In this document: positions 1 to 6,527 of the stretch, piece after piece | How positions within the stretch are numbered: position 1 is the stretch's first letter | How the letters are laid out: every line of letters begins with the position of its first letter | NCBI GenBank assembly: GCA_051867875.1 | Contig: JBJDZG010000017.1 | Coordinates: forward strand, 1-10,168 | DNA: 10,168 bases | Direction: 5' to 3' | Source: RGIG4608 sp051867875 | GTDB taxonomy: Bacteria; Bacillota; Clostridia; Oscillospirales; CAG-272 | Notes under the pieces: generated by a model | What the model was told of the DNA's origin: nothing | What the model saw: only the letters and a program-made list of their open reading frames with translations | Database searches by the model: none | Program-made: the position numbers and the translations under genes

Positions 1-3
1 GTT

Positions 4-32
4 ATCTTACCACATTCTTTCCCCTTTGTCAA
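4..32 (-). promoter_or_regulatory. Divergent sigma-A promoter leaving the window to the left
   Basis: Read on the minus strand, a perfect -35 box TTGACA (positions 27-32) is followed by a 17-base spacer and a -10 box TAAGAT (positions 4-9). Transcription would start at about the window edge and run left, so the gene it serves is not visible. It lies back to back with the tRNA-Glu promoter at 87-115. The 54 bases between the two -35 boxes are very A/T-rich, with T and A runs around positions 40-75 that could act as UP-element-like sequence for both. Confidence 0.6.
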
Positions 33-86
33 TACCCTTTTTTAAGTTTTTTCGAAAAAATTCAAAAACTTTTTCCTTAAAATCTA

Positions 87-115
87 TTGACAAATCTTTT
101 GCGTTATGTTATACT
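87..115 (+). promoter_or_regulatory. Promoter of tRNA-Glu
   Basis: A perfect -35 TTGACA (87-92), a 17-base spacer and a -10 TATACT (110-115) place the transcription start near position 122, about nine bases before the mature tRNA 5' end. The strong consensus and short leader are typical of stable-RNA promoters. Confidence 0.88.
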
Positions 116-130
116 ATCGTACGTTGATTT

Positions 131-205
131 GGCCCGTTGGTCAAGCGGTTAAGACACTAGCCTCTCACGCTGGGAACATGGGTTCGATTCCCGTACGGGT
201 CACCA
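131..205 (+). tRNA. tRNA-Glu (anticodon CTC)
   Basis: This is a complete cloverleaf. The acceptor stem is GGCCCGT (131-137) with ACGGGTC (195-201), including one G-T pair. The anticodon stem 157-161/169-173 closes the loop CTCTCAC with anticodon CTC at 164-166. The T arm carries TTCGATT, the discriminator is A202, and CCA is encoded at 203-205. The acceptor and D-arm sequence match the usual Bacillota tRNA-Glu, and CTC reads GAG codons. It stands alone with its own promoter and terminator. Its last 15 stem/T-arm bases (184-198) occur again at 351-365. Confidence 0.96.
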
Positions 206-210
206 ATAAA

Positions 211-243
211 AAAGAAGGATACCATAAGGTATCCTTCTTTTTT
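211..243 (+). terminator. Rho-independent terminator of tRNA-Glu
   Basis: A perfect 13-bp stem (211-223 with 228-240) with an ATAA loop ends in a run of T. It begins six bases after the tRNA CCA. Because the 5' arm is preceded by an A run, the same hairpin could also stop transcription coming from the right. Confidence 0.93.
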
Positions 244-246
244 ATT

Positions 247-398
247 GCTCACCGTCTCGGCAGAGAACCCATTCGCGCGAAGTGCGATTATGGGCGAGTT
301 TGCGCCGGCAAATCTCGGTGTCGGCTTTTTGCGCAGCAAAAAACGACGTCTCGATTCCCGTACGGTGAGCCTTGCTTTTTCATCACCGTCTCGGCAGA
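247..398. repeat. Repeat-rich spacer with a second tRNA-Glu 3'-end copy
   Basis: I see no credible gene between the tRNA-Glu terminator and position 415. The stretch holds three exact repeats. CACCGTCTCGGCAGA occurs at 250-264 and 384-398. TCGATTCCCGTACGG, the tRNA-Glu T-arm/acceptor end at 184-198, occurs again at 351-365. The 9-base inverted pair GCTCACCGT (247-255) and ACGGTGAGC (362-370) bounds a 124-bp segment. Inside lie further short dyads, for example TTTTTGC/GCAAAAA around 326-342. The order tRNA end, T run, CACCGTCTCGGCAGA appears twice, the second time without the terminator hairpin. This fits a degenerate tandem duplication, an integration scar at a tRNA 3' end, or a dispersed intergenic repeat. 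The sequence alone does not decide among these. Confidence 0.55.
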
Positions 399-414
399 CA
401 ATTATCTGCACTAA

Positions 415-443
415 TCAAAAAGCCCTCCGTCAGGAAGGCTTTT
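415..443 (-). terminator. Terminator of the rarA/nucleotidase operon
   Basis: Read on the minus strand, AGCCTTCC, loop TGAC and GGAGGGCT (one G-T pair) are followed by TTTTT. It starts 13 bases beyond the TAA of the lipoprotein gene, so it closes the minus-strand operon. The plus strand also shows a short T run after the stem, so it may work in both directions. Confidence 0.85.
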
Positions 444-455
444 CTTCTTATAAAA

Positions 456-2033
456 TTATTTACTCCATCCGCCGTTTTCGACGTACTCCGCGACGAGGTC
501 GCAGGCAAAGGTCGTCATATCGAAATATTCGATTTCGGTGAGGTTATTATATCTGTAAGTGGACGTATAGGTGTCCGTTATAATATAATATGTAGAGTTT
601 GGATTGATATCACTCGCTTTTACGGTATCGTAATAAATATAATATCTGTCGTTTGAGGTATTATAGAACTTATCCAGCAAGTCCCTGCCCTTTATGGAAC
701 AAAGTACGATTTTGTTTTCAAACGGCAGTATCATCTGCAAATCCGAATATTTCACGGTTCCCTGCGTAACTTTGTACGGACTTCTTACGCTGATAAATCC
801 GCCACCGAGGGCGATATCGTATTTTTCACCCCATTTTTCGACTCCCTTTTCGTAATAAAGGCGTGCGACGAGGCTTGCAATTTCCGAGCTGTTTCTCTGC
901 GTACTGTTATAGCCGAGGTCGCGGTTTACCCAAGCGATAAGCTCGGCGTATTTTTCCAAAAGCTCGTCAACGACGGGCGCGCCCTCAAGTCTTGAACATT
1001 GAGTATGGCTGACGTATCCCGCTCTGTTAACGTCTATTTCGCCGTTTGCGATATTGACGTCTACCTCAACGTGCGTCATTCCCTGCGAGTTATCGCCGCC
1101 ACCTTGAAGGTGATAAACGCCGTAATCGTCCTCAAAAGCGTATTTTTGGTGGGTATGTCCCTCAAACACGATATCGATATATCCGCCCTTTGAAAGTTCC
1201 GTGTCGTAATAAGCGGACGTGTCCTGCGAGGAGCGTTCAGCACCGTCGTGGAGAATATACACGACGATATCCGCACCCTGCTCGCGCAAAGCCTCGGACT
1301 CCTCTTTTACAAGGCTTGTCAGGTCATCGCCCGTCTTGAAATAAAATCCACCCGTCAACTCGCCCGATATTGAAGAATAGCAATCGCCGATAGCACCGAT
1401 AATGCCTATCTGGCAGTTGCCCCTCTCAATGAGCACGGACGATTCGCAGAAATCGACTCTTTTATTGGTATCTGTGTCGTAAATGTTTATGGCAAGCAAA
1501 GGAAATTCCGCTATCGCCGCATTCTGCTCGATACTCTCAATGCCCCAGTCGAACTCGTGGTTGCCGAGAGCCATAGCCTCAAAGCCGAGCTCGTTCATCC
1601 AGTCGGTAATAATATTACCGCGCGTGACGTTCGACTCGGAGCTTCCCTGCCACATATCTCCCGAGGAGAGGAAAACCGTATGTTCGTCGGTCTTTTCCGT
1701 GTTATACAGGAAAGTCGTCAGCTCGTCAACGCCGGGTTGGGAACTCGTGTCGTCAAATTTGCCGTGAAGGTCGTTAAAATTGTAAAAATCAATCGTTTCG
1801 ACGACGTCAATATGGCAATCGTCGCAGAATCCGTCGTTATCAAGGTCAACGTGCTCCGAGGGATAATCCTTCCATTCATCGGGAGCAGTTATACTGCTGA
1901 GAATATCGTCAATTCCGTCGGGCAAAGTAACAATACCGTCCGTAAGTCCGCAAGAAGCGAGCATTGAAAACAGCATCACGAGAGCCAGAAGGAGTGACAG
2001 AAGGCTAAGGTTTGAATTTCTCATATTTTTCAT
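456..2033 (-). CDS. Surface lipoprotein, UshA/5'-nucleotidase-family metallophosphoesterase
   Basis: This 525-residue protein probably cleaves phosphate from a nucleotide or related ester outside the membrane. Residues 1-27 form a lipoprotein signal ending in lipobox LASC, with lipidated Cys28. A short acidic linker with an aspartate-rich CxxC motif follows (62-76). The calcineurin-like metal site is intact: NDLHG (87-91), SGDMWQG (124-130), GNHEFDWG (157-164), LHDG (261-264) and EGHTH (291-295). A C-terminal 5'-nucleotidase domain follows from about 370, with LGGGF (409-413) and LPFENKIV (436-443). Its last third is tyrosine-rich and I do not see the usual family TND...GGDGY segment, so the substrate is uncertain. 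The chosen ATG has GAAAGG nine bases upstream; the Met at codon 4 is the alternative. It lies 17 bp behind rarA, probably in one transcript. The family includes nucleotidases, UDP-sugar hydrolases and cyclic phosphodiesterases. Confidence 0.9.
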   Translation of the reverse strand: MKNMRNSNLSLLSLLLALVMLFSMLASCGLTDGIVTLPDGIDDILSSITAPDEWKDYPSEHVDLDNDGFCDDCHIDVVETIDFYNFNDLHGKFDDTSSQPGVDELTTFLYNTEKTDEHTVFLSSGDMWQGSSESNVTRGNIITDWMNELGFEAMALGNHEFDWGIESIEQNAAIAEFPLLAINIYDTDTNKRVDFCESSVLIERGNCQIGIIGAIGDCYSSISGELTGGFYFKTGDDLTSLVKEESEALREQGADIVVYILHDGAERSSQDTSAYYDTELSKGGYIDIVFEGHTHQKYAFEDDYGVYHLQGGGDNSQGMTHVEVDVNIANGEIDVNRAGYVSHTQCSRLEGAPVVDELLEKYAELIAWVNRDLGYNSTQRNSSEIASLVARLYYEKGVEKWGEKYDIALGGGFISVRSPYKVTQGTVKYSDLQMILPFENKIVLCSIKGRDLLDKFYNTSNDRYYIYYDTVKASDINPNSTYYIITDTYTSTYRYNNLTEIEYFDMTTFACDLVAEYVENGGWSK

Positions 2034-2050
2034 TTCAAAAGACCTTTCAA

Positions 2051-3274
2051 TTATTTATTTTTTATCTTTTCCCAGTATTCTCTTGCCGCGCGCTCGGTTT
2101 TGTTGTCGCCGAACGTGTAATATTTCTTGTTTTTGAGGTCGTCGGGGAGATATTGCTGTTCTACGTAGTGATTTTCAAAGTCGTGTGGGTATTTATATCC
2201 CTTATAAAGCGGACTCCTCAAATGCACGGGCACTTCTTTGCCGTTGCCTGCTACGATATCCTCATTCGCCGCGGTGTATGCGAGATACGCGGAGTTGGAT
2301 TTTGGCGCGGTTGCGAGCATTATCGTTGCGTTAGCCAAAGGAAGCGACGCTTCGGGCATTCCGAGCTCGCGTGCGGAATCACAGCACGCCTTTACAATGG
2401 CAGGTGCCTGCGGATAGGCAAGCCCTATATCCTCGCTCGCAATTACCTGCAATCTGCGACAAACCGACAAAAGCTCTCCGCAGTGAAGAAGCTTTGCCAG
2501 ATAAAATACCGCCGCATCGGGATCCGAGCCCCGTATGGATTTCTGCAAGCACGAAAGCAAATCAAAATGTGCATCGTCGGAGAAATTATCGACGGGAATA
2601 TGCAGAGTTTTCACAAGCTCCGTATTTATCTCACCGTCGCAGGCGTAATACGCGCCCTCAAGCAGATTTATCGCGTGGCGGACGTCTCCGCCCGCGCATT
2701 TGGCGATAAATTCGAGGGTTCCTTCGTCGGCATTCACCGCCGTGCCGTCCCTTTCGTTGAGAAAATCAAGCGCGCGGCGCAGTGCCACGGCAAGCTCCTT
2801 TTTGTCAACGGGCTTGAACTCAAAAAGAGTTGAACGCGAGATTATCGCGTTATATATATAAAAATGAGGATTTTCCGTGGTCGAGGCGATGAGCGTTACG
2901 CGCCCGTCCTCCATATATTCAAGAAGAGCCTGCTGCTGTTTGCGATTAAAATACTGTATCTCGTCGATATAGAGCAGTATTCCGCCGAAGCCGAAAACAT
3001 TATTCGTCTGCGCGATTATGTCCTTGACGTCGGAAAGCGACGCGCTCGTTGCGTTGAGCTTGTAGAAATTCATTCCAGATTCCTTCGCTATAATGCTCGC
3101 CGCCGTGGTTTTTCCCGTACCGGGGGGGCCGAAAAATATCATATTGGTCATTCTGCCCTTTTCCATCATCTTGCGAAGTATTCCTCGCTCGCCGAAAAGG
3201 TGCTTTTGCCCTACGAGCTCGTCAAAGCTCTGCGGGCGCAGAATATCAGCTAAAACCTCGTTATTTCTTGCCAT
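2051..3274 (-). CDS. rarA: Replication-associated recombination protein RarA (MgsA), AAA+ ATPase
   Basis: This is a cytoplasmic AAA+ ATPase of the clamp-loader clade that acts at stalled or gapped replication forks. From the chosen start it has 407 residues. The typical N-terminus LADILRPQSFDELVGQKHL is followed by Walker A GPPGTGKT (49-56), Walker B LLYIDE (100-105), sensor 1 STTEN (131-135), an SRS arginine-finger region (146-148) and sensor 2 GGDVRHAINLLE (195-206). The MgsA C-terminal tetramerisation region ends with VPVHLRSPLYKGYKYPHDF. An in-frame ATG at 3319 would add 15 residues, but it touches the -10 box of the promoter at 3321-3349 and has no ribosome site. The ATG at 3274 has AAAGGAG just upstream, so I use it. 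The Walker A codons contain a run of seven C on the coding strand. It is the first gene of an operon with the nucleotidase lipoprotein. Confidence 0.95.
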   Translation of the reverse strand: MARNNEVLADILRPQSFDELVGQKHLFGERGILRKMMEKGRMTNMIFFGPPGTGKTTAASIIAKESGMNFYKLNATSASLSDVKDIIAQTNNVFGFGGILLYIDEIQYFNRKQQQALLEYMEDGRVTLIASTTENPHFYIYNAIISRSTLFEFKPVDKKELAVALRRALDFLNERDGTAVNADEGTLEFIAKCAGGDVRHAINLLEGAYYACDGEINTELVKTLHIPVDNFSDDAHFDLLSCLQKSIRGSDPDAAVFYLAKLLHCGELLSVCRRLQVIASEDIGLAYPQAPAIVKACCDSARELGMPEASLPLANATIMLATAPKSNSAYLAYTAANEDIVAGNGKEVPVHLRSPLYKGYKYPHDFENHYVEQQYLPDDLKNKKYYTFGDNKTERAAREYWEKIKNK

Positions 3275-3320
3275 AACTCTCCTTTCTCCGCCGTGGCGGT
3301 CGGTAGATAACTCTTCCATA

Positions 3321-3349
3321 ATTATACCATCTTGGAACTATCTTGTCAA
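3321..3349 (-). promoter_or_regulatory. Promoter of the rarA operon
   Basis: On the minus strand a perfect TTGACA (3344-3349), a 17-base spacer and a perfect TATAAT (3321-3326) place the start near 3314. This gives a leader of about 40 bases to the rarA ATG at 3274 and rules out the upstream in-frame ATG at 3319. It is divergent from the promoter at 3387-3415. Confidence 0.92.
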
Positions 3350-3386
3350 TATGCCAAAGTCTCTCTTTTGAGCCATATTTTGAGGG

Positions 3387-3415
3387 TTGATTATTCTTCA
3401 CATTAATGGTAGAAT
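3387..3415 (+). promoter_or_regulatory. Promoter of the wall-hydrolase gene
   Basis: TTGATT (3387-3392), a 17-base spacer and TAGAAT (3410-3415) predict a start near 3422, about 40 bases before the ATG at 3462. The upstream in-frame ATGs at 3387 and 3417 lie at or before this start, so they are unlikely to be used. The form is that of a vegetative sigma-A promoter; no sporulation-sigma motif is evident. Confidence 0.78.
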
Positions 3416-3461
3416 AATGAAGCAGACAGATATCTGCAAAATCTTCAGAAAGGAAAACGTT

Positions 3462-4307
3462 ATGAAAAAAAGAACCAAACTTCTAAGCATCTGCGCTCTT
3501 TTTCTCCTTGCGGTAATGGCGGTACCCACCGCCGCGTTTGCACAGGAGCGTGTGAGCTACGAATCCATCCCTGTTTCAGTATCGGGCAAGGAACTTGACG
3601 GTAGCGAGGCTCTTCTTATAAATTCCATCACCTACGTTCCCCTCCGCCGTCTTAGCGAAAGTCTTGTAAATCCTGACATAAGCTATAACGCAAAGACCAA
3701 AACCGCTACCGTAAAATACGACGGCAACACTATCACTGTAACAACCGGCAAGCGTTACATATCCGTAGGCGGCAGATATTTCTACGGTCACGGCGAGGTA
3801 ATAAACCTTAACGGCTCGCTCTACGTTCCCATTCGCCCGCTTGCAAAGGCGCTCGGCTATGACGTAGAATGGAACAGTGCTACCCGCTCGGTAAGCCTTT
3901 CAAAATCGAAGTATTCACTCGGCACTGCCGAGAGCTTTTATAGCTCCGACGAGATATACTGGCTCTCCCGAATTATCGAAGCAGAGGCAGGCGGTGAGAT
4001 ACTTGAGGGAAAGATAGCTGTGGGAAACGTGGTCCTTAACAGAGTTGACGACCCAAGATACCCTAACACCATTTACAGTGTTATCTTCGATTTTAAGCAC
4101 GGAATACAGTTTACTCCTGCATACACAGGAACTATATATAACAATCCGAGCGAAGACAGCATTATCGCAGCAAAAATTGCCCTTGAAGGCTATGAAATAG
4201 TCCCCGGGGTACTCTTCTTCTTCAATCCTCGCATAGCGACAAGCTCGTGGATAAGCGAAAACCGAGTTTTTGCAAAGCGGATTGGAAATCACGACTTTTA
4301 TTATTAA
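3462..4307 (+). CDS. Secreted cell-wall hydrolase: Cu-amine-oxidase-like N domain plus SleB domain
   Basis: This 281-residue exported protein probably cleaves peptidoglycan or spore-cortex glycan strands. Residues 1-27 are a signal peptide (MKKR, a hydrophobic core, then AFA before Gln28). Residues about 35-148 match the copper amine oxidase N-terminal-like domain: two beta-rich repeats, SITYVPLRRLSESL and GSLYVPIRPLAKALGYDVEW. In Clostridia this module usually serves wall or surface attachment rather than copper chemistry. Residues about 163-281 are a SleB/CwlJ-type hydrolase_2 domain: LSRIIEAEAGGE (the likely catalytic Glu is about residue 175), GKIAVGNVVLNRVDDPRYPNT and FFNPRIATSSWI near the end. 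The ATG chosen has AAAGGA seven bases upstream and fits the promoter at 3387-3415. It is monocistronic and convergent with the acyl-CoA ligase operon. SleB is known for cortex lysis at germination, but domain relatives also act on vegetative walls. Confidence 0.9.
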   Translation: MKKRTKLLSICALFLLAVMAVPTAAFAQERVSYESIPVSVSGKELDGSEALLINSITYVPLRRLSESLVNPDISYNAKTKTATVKYDGNTITVTTGKRYISVGGRYFYGHGEVINLNGSLYVPIRPLAKALGYDVEWNSATRSVSLSKSKYSLGTAESFYSSDEIYWLSRIIEAEAGGEILEGKIAVGNVVLNRVDDPRYPNTIYSVIFDFKHGIQFTPAYTGTIYNNPSEDSIIAAKIALEGYEIVPGVLFFFNPRIATSSWISENRVFAKRIGNHDFYY

Positions 4308-4323
4308 TACATTCAGAGAAAAT

Positions 4324-4350
4324 AAAGAGGCTCGTACGAGCCTCTTTTAC
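4324..4350. terminator. Bidirectional terminator between convergent genes
   Basis: A perfect 24-bp palindrome (4324-4347, core GGCTCGTACGAGCC) forms a 10-bp stem with a GTAC loop. It is flanked by TTTT on the plus side and by T-rich sequence on the minus side. It sits 17 bases after the hydrolase stop and 8 bases after the acyl-CoA ligase stop, so it probably serves both. Confidence 0.9.
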
Positions 4351-4354
4351 TATA

Positions 4355-6052
4355 TTATTTGTATTTGAAACGCATAATTTTCTGCGTCGGAGTCTTTTCA
4401 AAGGGCTCTTCAAGGAATTCAAGTGCCGAAATTCTCTTGTATGCTACAAGTTTTCTGTTGAGAGCGTTAATCTCATTGCGGATAGTGTTGTAGGTTTCTT
4501 CCTTCGTTTTAAGTCCCTTGCTCTCGGCGAACTCGATATCGGGATAAACGAGAGCCGTTATGGCAATATCGTTGTCCTTATGGCGTCCTACTACGATACA
4601 TTCCTTGATATAGGGGATTCCGTCAAGGTATTCCTCAATCTCTTCGGGGAATACGTTTTTGCCGTCCTGGAGGACGATTATGTTCTTCTTTCTGCCCGTG
4701 ATATAGAGGTAGTTGTTTTTATCAATGTAACCGTAGTCGCCCGTATAGAACCAGCCCTTGGGAGAAAGAACTTCCTTTGTTGCCTGCTCGTTGTTATAGT
4801 AACCGAGCATTACGTTAGGACCTTTAACTACAATCTCACCGAAATCGTCATCAGGCTTTTCTTTGTCGATAAACGCCTGCATTGAGTTAACAAGAAGTCC
4901 GCAGGACTTGGGGTTGTATACACCGCAAGGAACGACGGAAACGAGGGGCGAGCACTCCGTGATGCCGTAGCCCTGAAGAATTTCAACGCCTATTGCGTGG
5001 AAAATTTCAACGAGCTCGGGGCGAAGAGCCGCACCGCCGCAGATAAGCGTGCGAAGTCTGCCGCCGAAGCCCTCCATTACCTTACCGAAAAGTTGCTTGC
5101 GAAGGTCGATATTGACCTTGCCTGCTATCTGACTGAGCTTGATGGCAGTATTGAAAGTCTTTTCGATATTCTGCTTTCTGACGGTTTTCATAATAGTATT
5201 GTAGAAAACCTCAACGTAAAGCGGAACTACTGCCATAATGGTGGGTTTATATTTCTTCATATTCTTGGAAACGTGCTTTATTGAATCGTTTATGCAGATA
5301 GTTGCGCCGTGGTCAAGCGCTCCGAATATTCCGCAGCTGAGCTCGTAGGTGTGATGAACGGGAAGCACGGAAAGAAGCGTATCGTTAACGTCGAGTTTTG
5401 CGAGAGGTATTCTGGCATCGTTGATAACGGTGCAGATATTTCTCTGACAGAGCATTACTACCTTGCTCGTGCCCGTAGTACCCGAGGTAAAGAGCATAAC
5501 GCTCATTCTCTCACTGTCCTGCTCGGGAATTTCAATTTCGGGGAATGCGTTGCCCGTCTGTACTATTTCGGCAACCGACATAAAGCGCGAGAGCTTGTGA
5601 GCTTCAGCGTCAGTCATTTCAAAAACATCCTCGGTCAAGCGGATAAACTGGGAAACTCCCTTAAATTCCTCTGCCCTGCCTTCGATAAATTCCGCCCAGG
5701 TGTTAGAATAAGCAATAGCCTCAACCTCTGCCATATCAACGAAGGAAACGAGCTGTTCCTTTGAAAGAGCCACGTCAGTGGGCACTGCAACGCCGCCTGC
5801 GGTAATAACTGCAATGTAAGTAGCTATCCATTCGGGGCAGTTCTCACCGATTATCATTACTCTTTTGCCTGCAAGTCCGAGCTTAATAAATCCTCTTGTT
5901 GCGGATTTTACGTACTCGAAAAACTGATTGTAGCTTACTTCGTAGTCAACGCCTTTTCTCTCAAATGCGAAAAGCGTTTTATCGCCGTATTTCTGACGGG
6001 CAAGGTCAATAGTTTCGTACAGAGAATGTACGGGCATGTCTTTAAGTTCCAT
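4355..6052 (-). CDS. AMP-forming acyl-CoA synthetase (long-chain fatty acid-CoA ligase-like)
   Basis: This 565-residue member of the ANL adenylating superfamily activates a carboxylic acid with ATP to an acyl-adenylate and then probably to acyl-CoA. All core motifs are present: P-loop FTSGTTGTSKV (188-198), GYGITE (361-366), YTGD (436-439), hinge GRKKN (453-457) and the C-terminal TPTQKI with catalytic Lys558. The full small C-terminal domain is there. The sequence resembles FadD-type long-chain ligases (PVHHTYE at 231-237; CGGAAL near 338-343), but the substrate cannot be read from motifs; an acyl-ACP synthetase or another acid ligase is possible. The ATG has AAAGGAG six bases upstream. The marR stop is only 14 bp upstream, so the two form an operon, and the regulator probably responds to this enzyme's substrate or product. 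It is probably cytoplasmic and membrane-associated; no signal or transmembrane segment is visible. Confidence 0.9.
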   Translation of the reverse strand: MELKDMPVHSLYETIDLARQKYGDKTLFAFERKGVDYEVSYNQFFEYVKSATRGFIKLGLAGKRVMIIGENCPEWIATYIAVITAGGVAVPTDVALSKEQLVSFVDMAEVEAIAYSNTWAEFIEGRAEEFKGVSQFIRLTEDVFEMTDAEAHKLSRFMSVAEIVQTGNAFPEIEIPEQDSERMSVMLFTSGTTGTSKVVMLCQRNICTVINDARIPLAKLDVNDTLLSVLPVHHTYELSCGIFGALDHGATICINDSIKHVSKNMKKYKPTIMAVVPLYVEVFYNTIMKTVRKQNIEKTFNTAIKLSQIAGKVNIDLRKQLFGKVMEGFGGRLRTLICGGAALRPELVEIFHAIGVEILQGYGITECSPLVSVVPCGVYNPKSCGLLVNSMQAFIDKEKPDDDFGEIVVKGPNVMLGYYNNEQATKEVLSPKGWFYTGDYGYIDKNNYLYITGRKKNIIVLQDGKNVFPEEIEEYLDGIPYIKECIVVGRHKDNDIAITALVYPDIEFAESKGLKTKEETYNTIRNEINALNRKLVAYKRISALEFLEEPFEKTPTQKIMRFKYK

Positions 6053-6066
6053 AATTAACTCCTTTA

Positions 6067-6513
6067 TTATTTGATATCGATTCGTGAAATGTTATCCTCA
6101 AACGAGGCAAGCACATCGTAAAATATATGAACGTCTTCTTCGGATATATCTTTTCTTGCTTTTTGAATGTATCGGGAAATATCCGATGACACATCGTTTA
6201 TAACATCTTCACTTTTTTCGGTAAGACAGTATTTTTTGTTGTAGGTCTTTTCGCCCTCACCGCCCACGGACGTAATAAATCCCTCTTCGGTAAGTTCACG
6301 GAGAGTACGCGAGATGAGCGCCTTGTCGGTCTTACAAACACGCGAAAGCTCCGTTACACTCATGCCGCGCTTGCTCTCTCTCATGCGGAGCAGACAGCGC
6401 AGATGAACGGCGCGCAAGGAATACTTGCGCATATAGGACATTTCGAGCTTTTTTATGCACTTTACTATGGTGTCAAAGCTCTCATAAAAGAATAAAAATT
6501 TAAGGGTATCCAT
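6067..6513 (-). CDS. MarR-family transcriptional regulator
   Basis: This is a 148-residue winged-helix regulator. Helices at about 30-48 lead into the helix-turn-helix MSVTELSRVCKTDKALISRT (51-70) and LRELTEEGFI. The wing follows at about 80-96 (GGEGEKTYNKKYCLTEKS), and long C-terminal helices (100-140) would form the dimer with the N-terminal helix. DKALISRTL is the classic MarR recognition helix. The ATG at 6513 has a perfect AGGAGG five bases upstream. A TTG directly before it would lie only two bases from that site, so it is rejected. Four cysteines (19, 40, 60, 96) are present; redox sensing is possible but unsupported. A perfect palindrome at 6528-6543 directly upstream is the likely operator. 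The gene leads an operon with an acyl-CoA synthetase. FabT is a MarR protein that senses acylated ligands, so a fatty-acyl signal is a reasonable inference, not a demonstration. Confidence 0.9.
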   Translation of the reverse strand: MDTLKFLFFYESFDTIVKCIKKLEMSYMRKYSLRAVHLRCLLRMRESKRGMSVTELSRVCKTDKALISRTLRELTEEGFITSVGGEGEKTYNKKYCLTEKSEDVINDVSSDISRYIQKARKDISEEDVHIFYDVLASFEDNISRIDIK

Positions 6514-6527
6514 CAAATCCTCCTGAA

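Noticed and set aside
157..411. Minus-strand open frame of 84 codons ending in a GNRTHV-type peptide
   Set aside because: It runs antisense through the tRNA-Glu gene and terminator. The GNRTHV/GNRTRT peptide is the well-known translation of the tRNA T arm, a common false gene call.
2012..2833. Plus-strand open frame of 273 codons
   Set aside because: It lies opposite rarA, which has every AAA+ motif. It has no ribosome site or recognisable domain and reflects codon bias of the real gene.
3275..3319. In-frame N-terminal extension of rarA to the ATG at 3319
   Set aside because: That ATG is one base beyond the TATAAT box, hence upstream of the likely transcription start, and lacks a ribosome site; 3274 has AAAGGAG.
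3387..3461. Upstream in-frame starts of the wall hydrolase
   Set aside because: They fall inside the promoter or before its predicted start and would hide the signal peptide behind 25 extra residues.
4247..4885. Plus-strand open frame of 212 codons
   Set aside because: It overlaps the 3' end of the hydrolase gene in another frame, the shared terminator and the antisense of the acyl-CoA ligase; no independent support.
6514..6516. TTG start one codon before the marR ATG
   Set aside because: It is only two bases from the AGGAGG; the ATG at 6513 has the proper five-base spacing.
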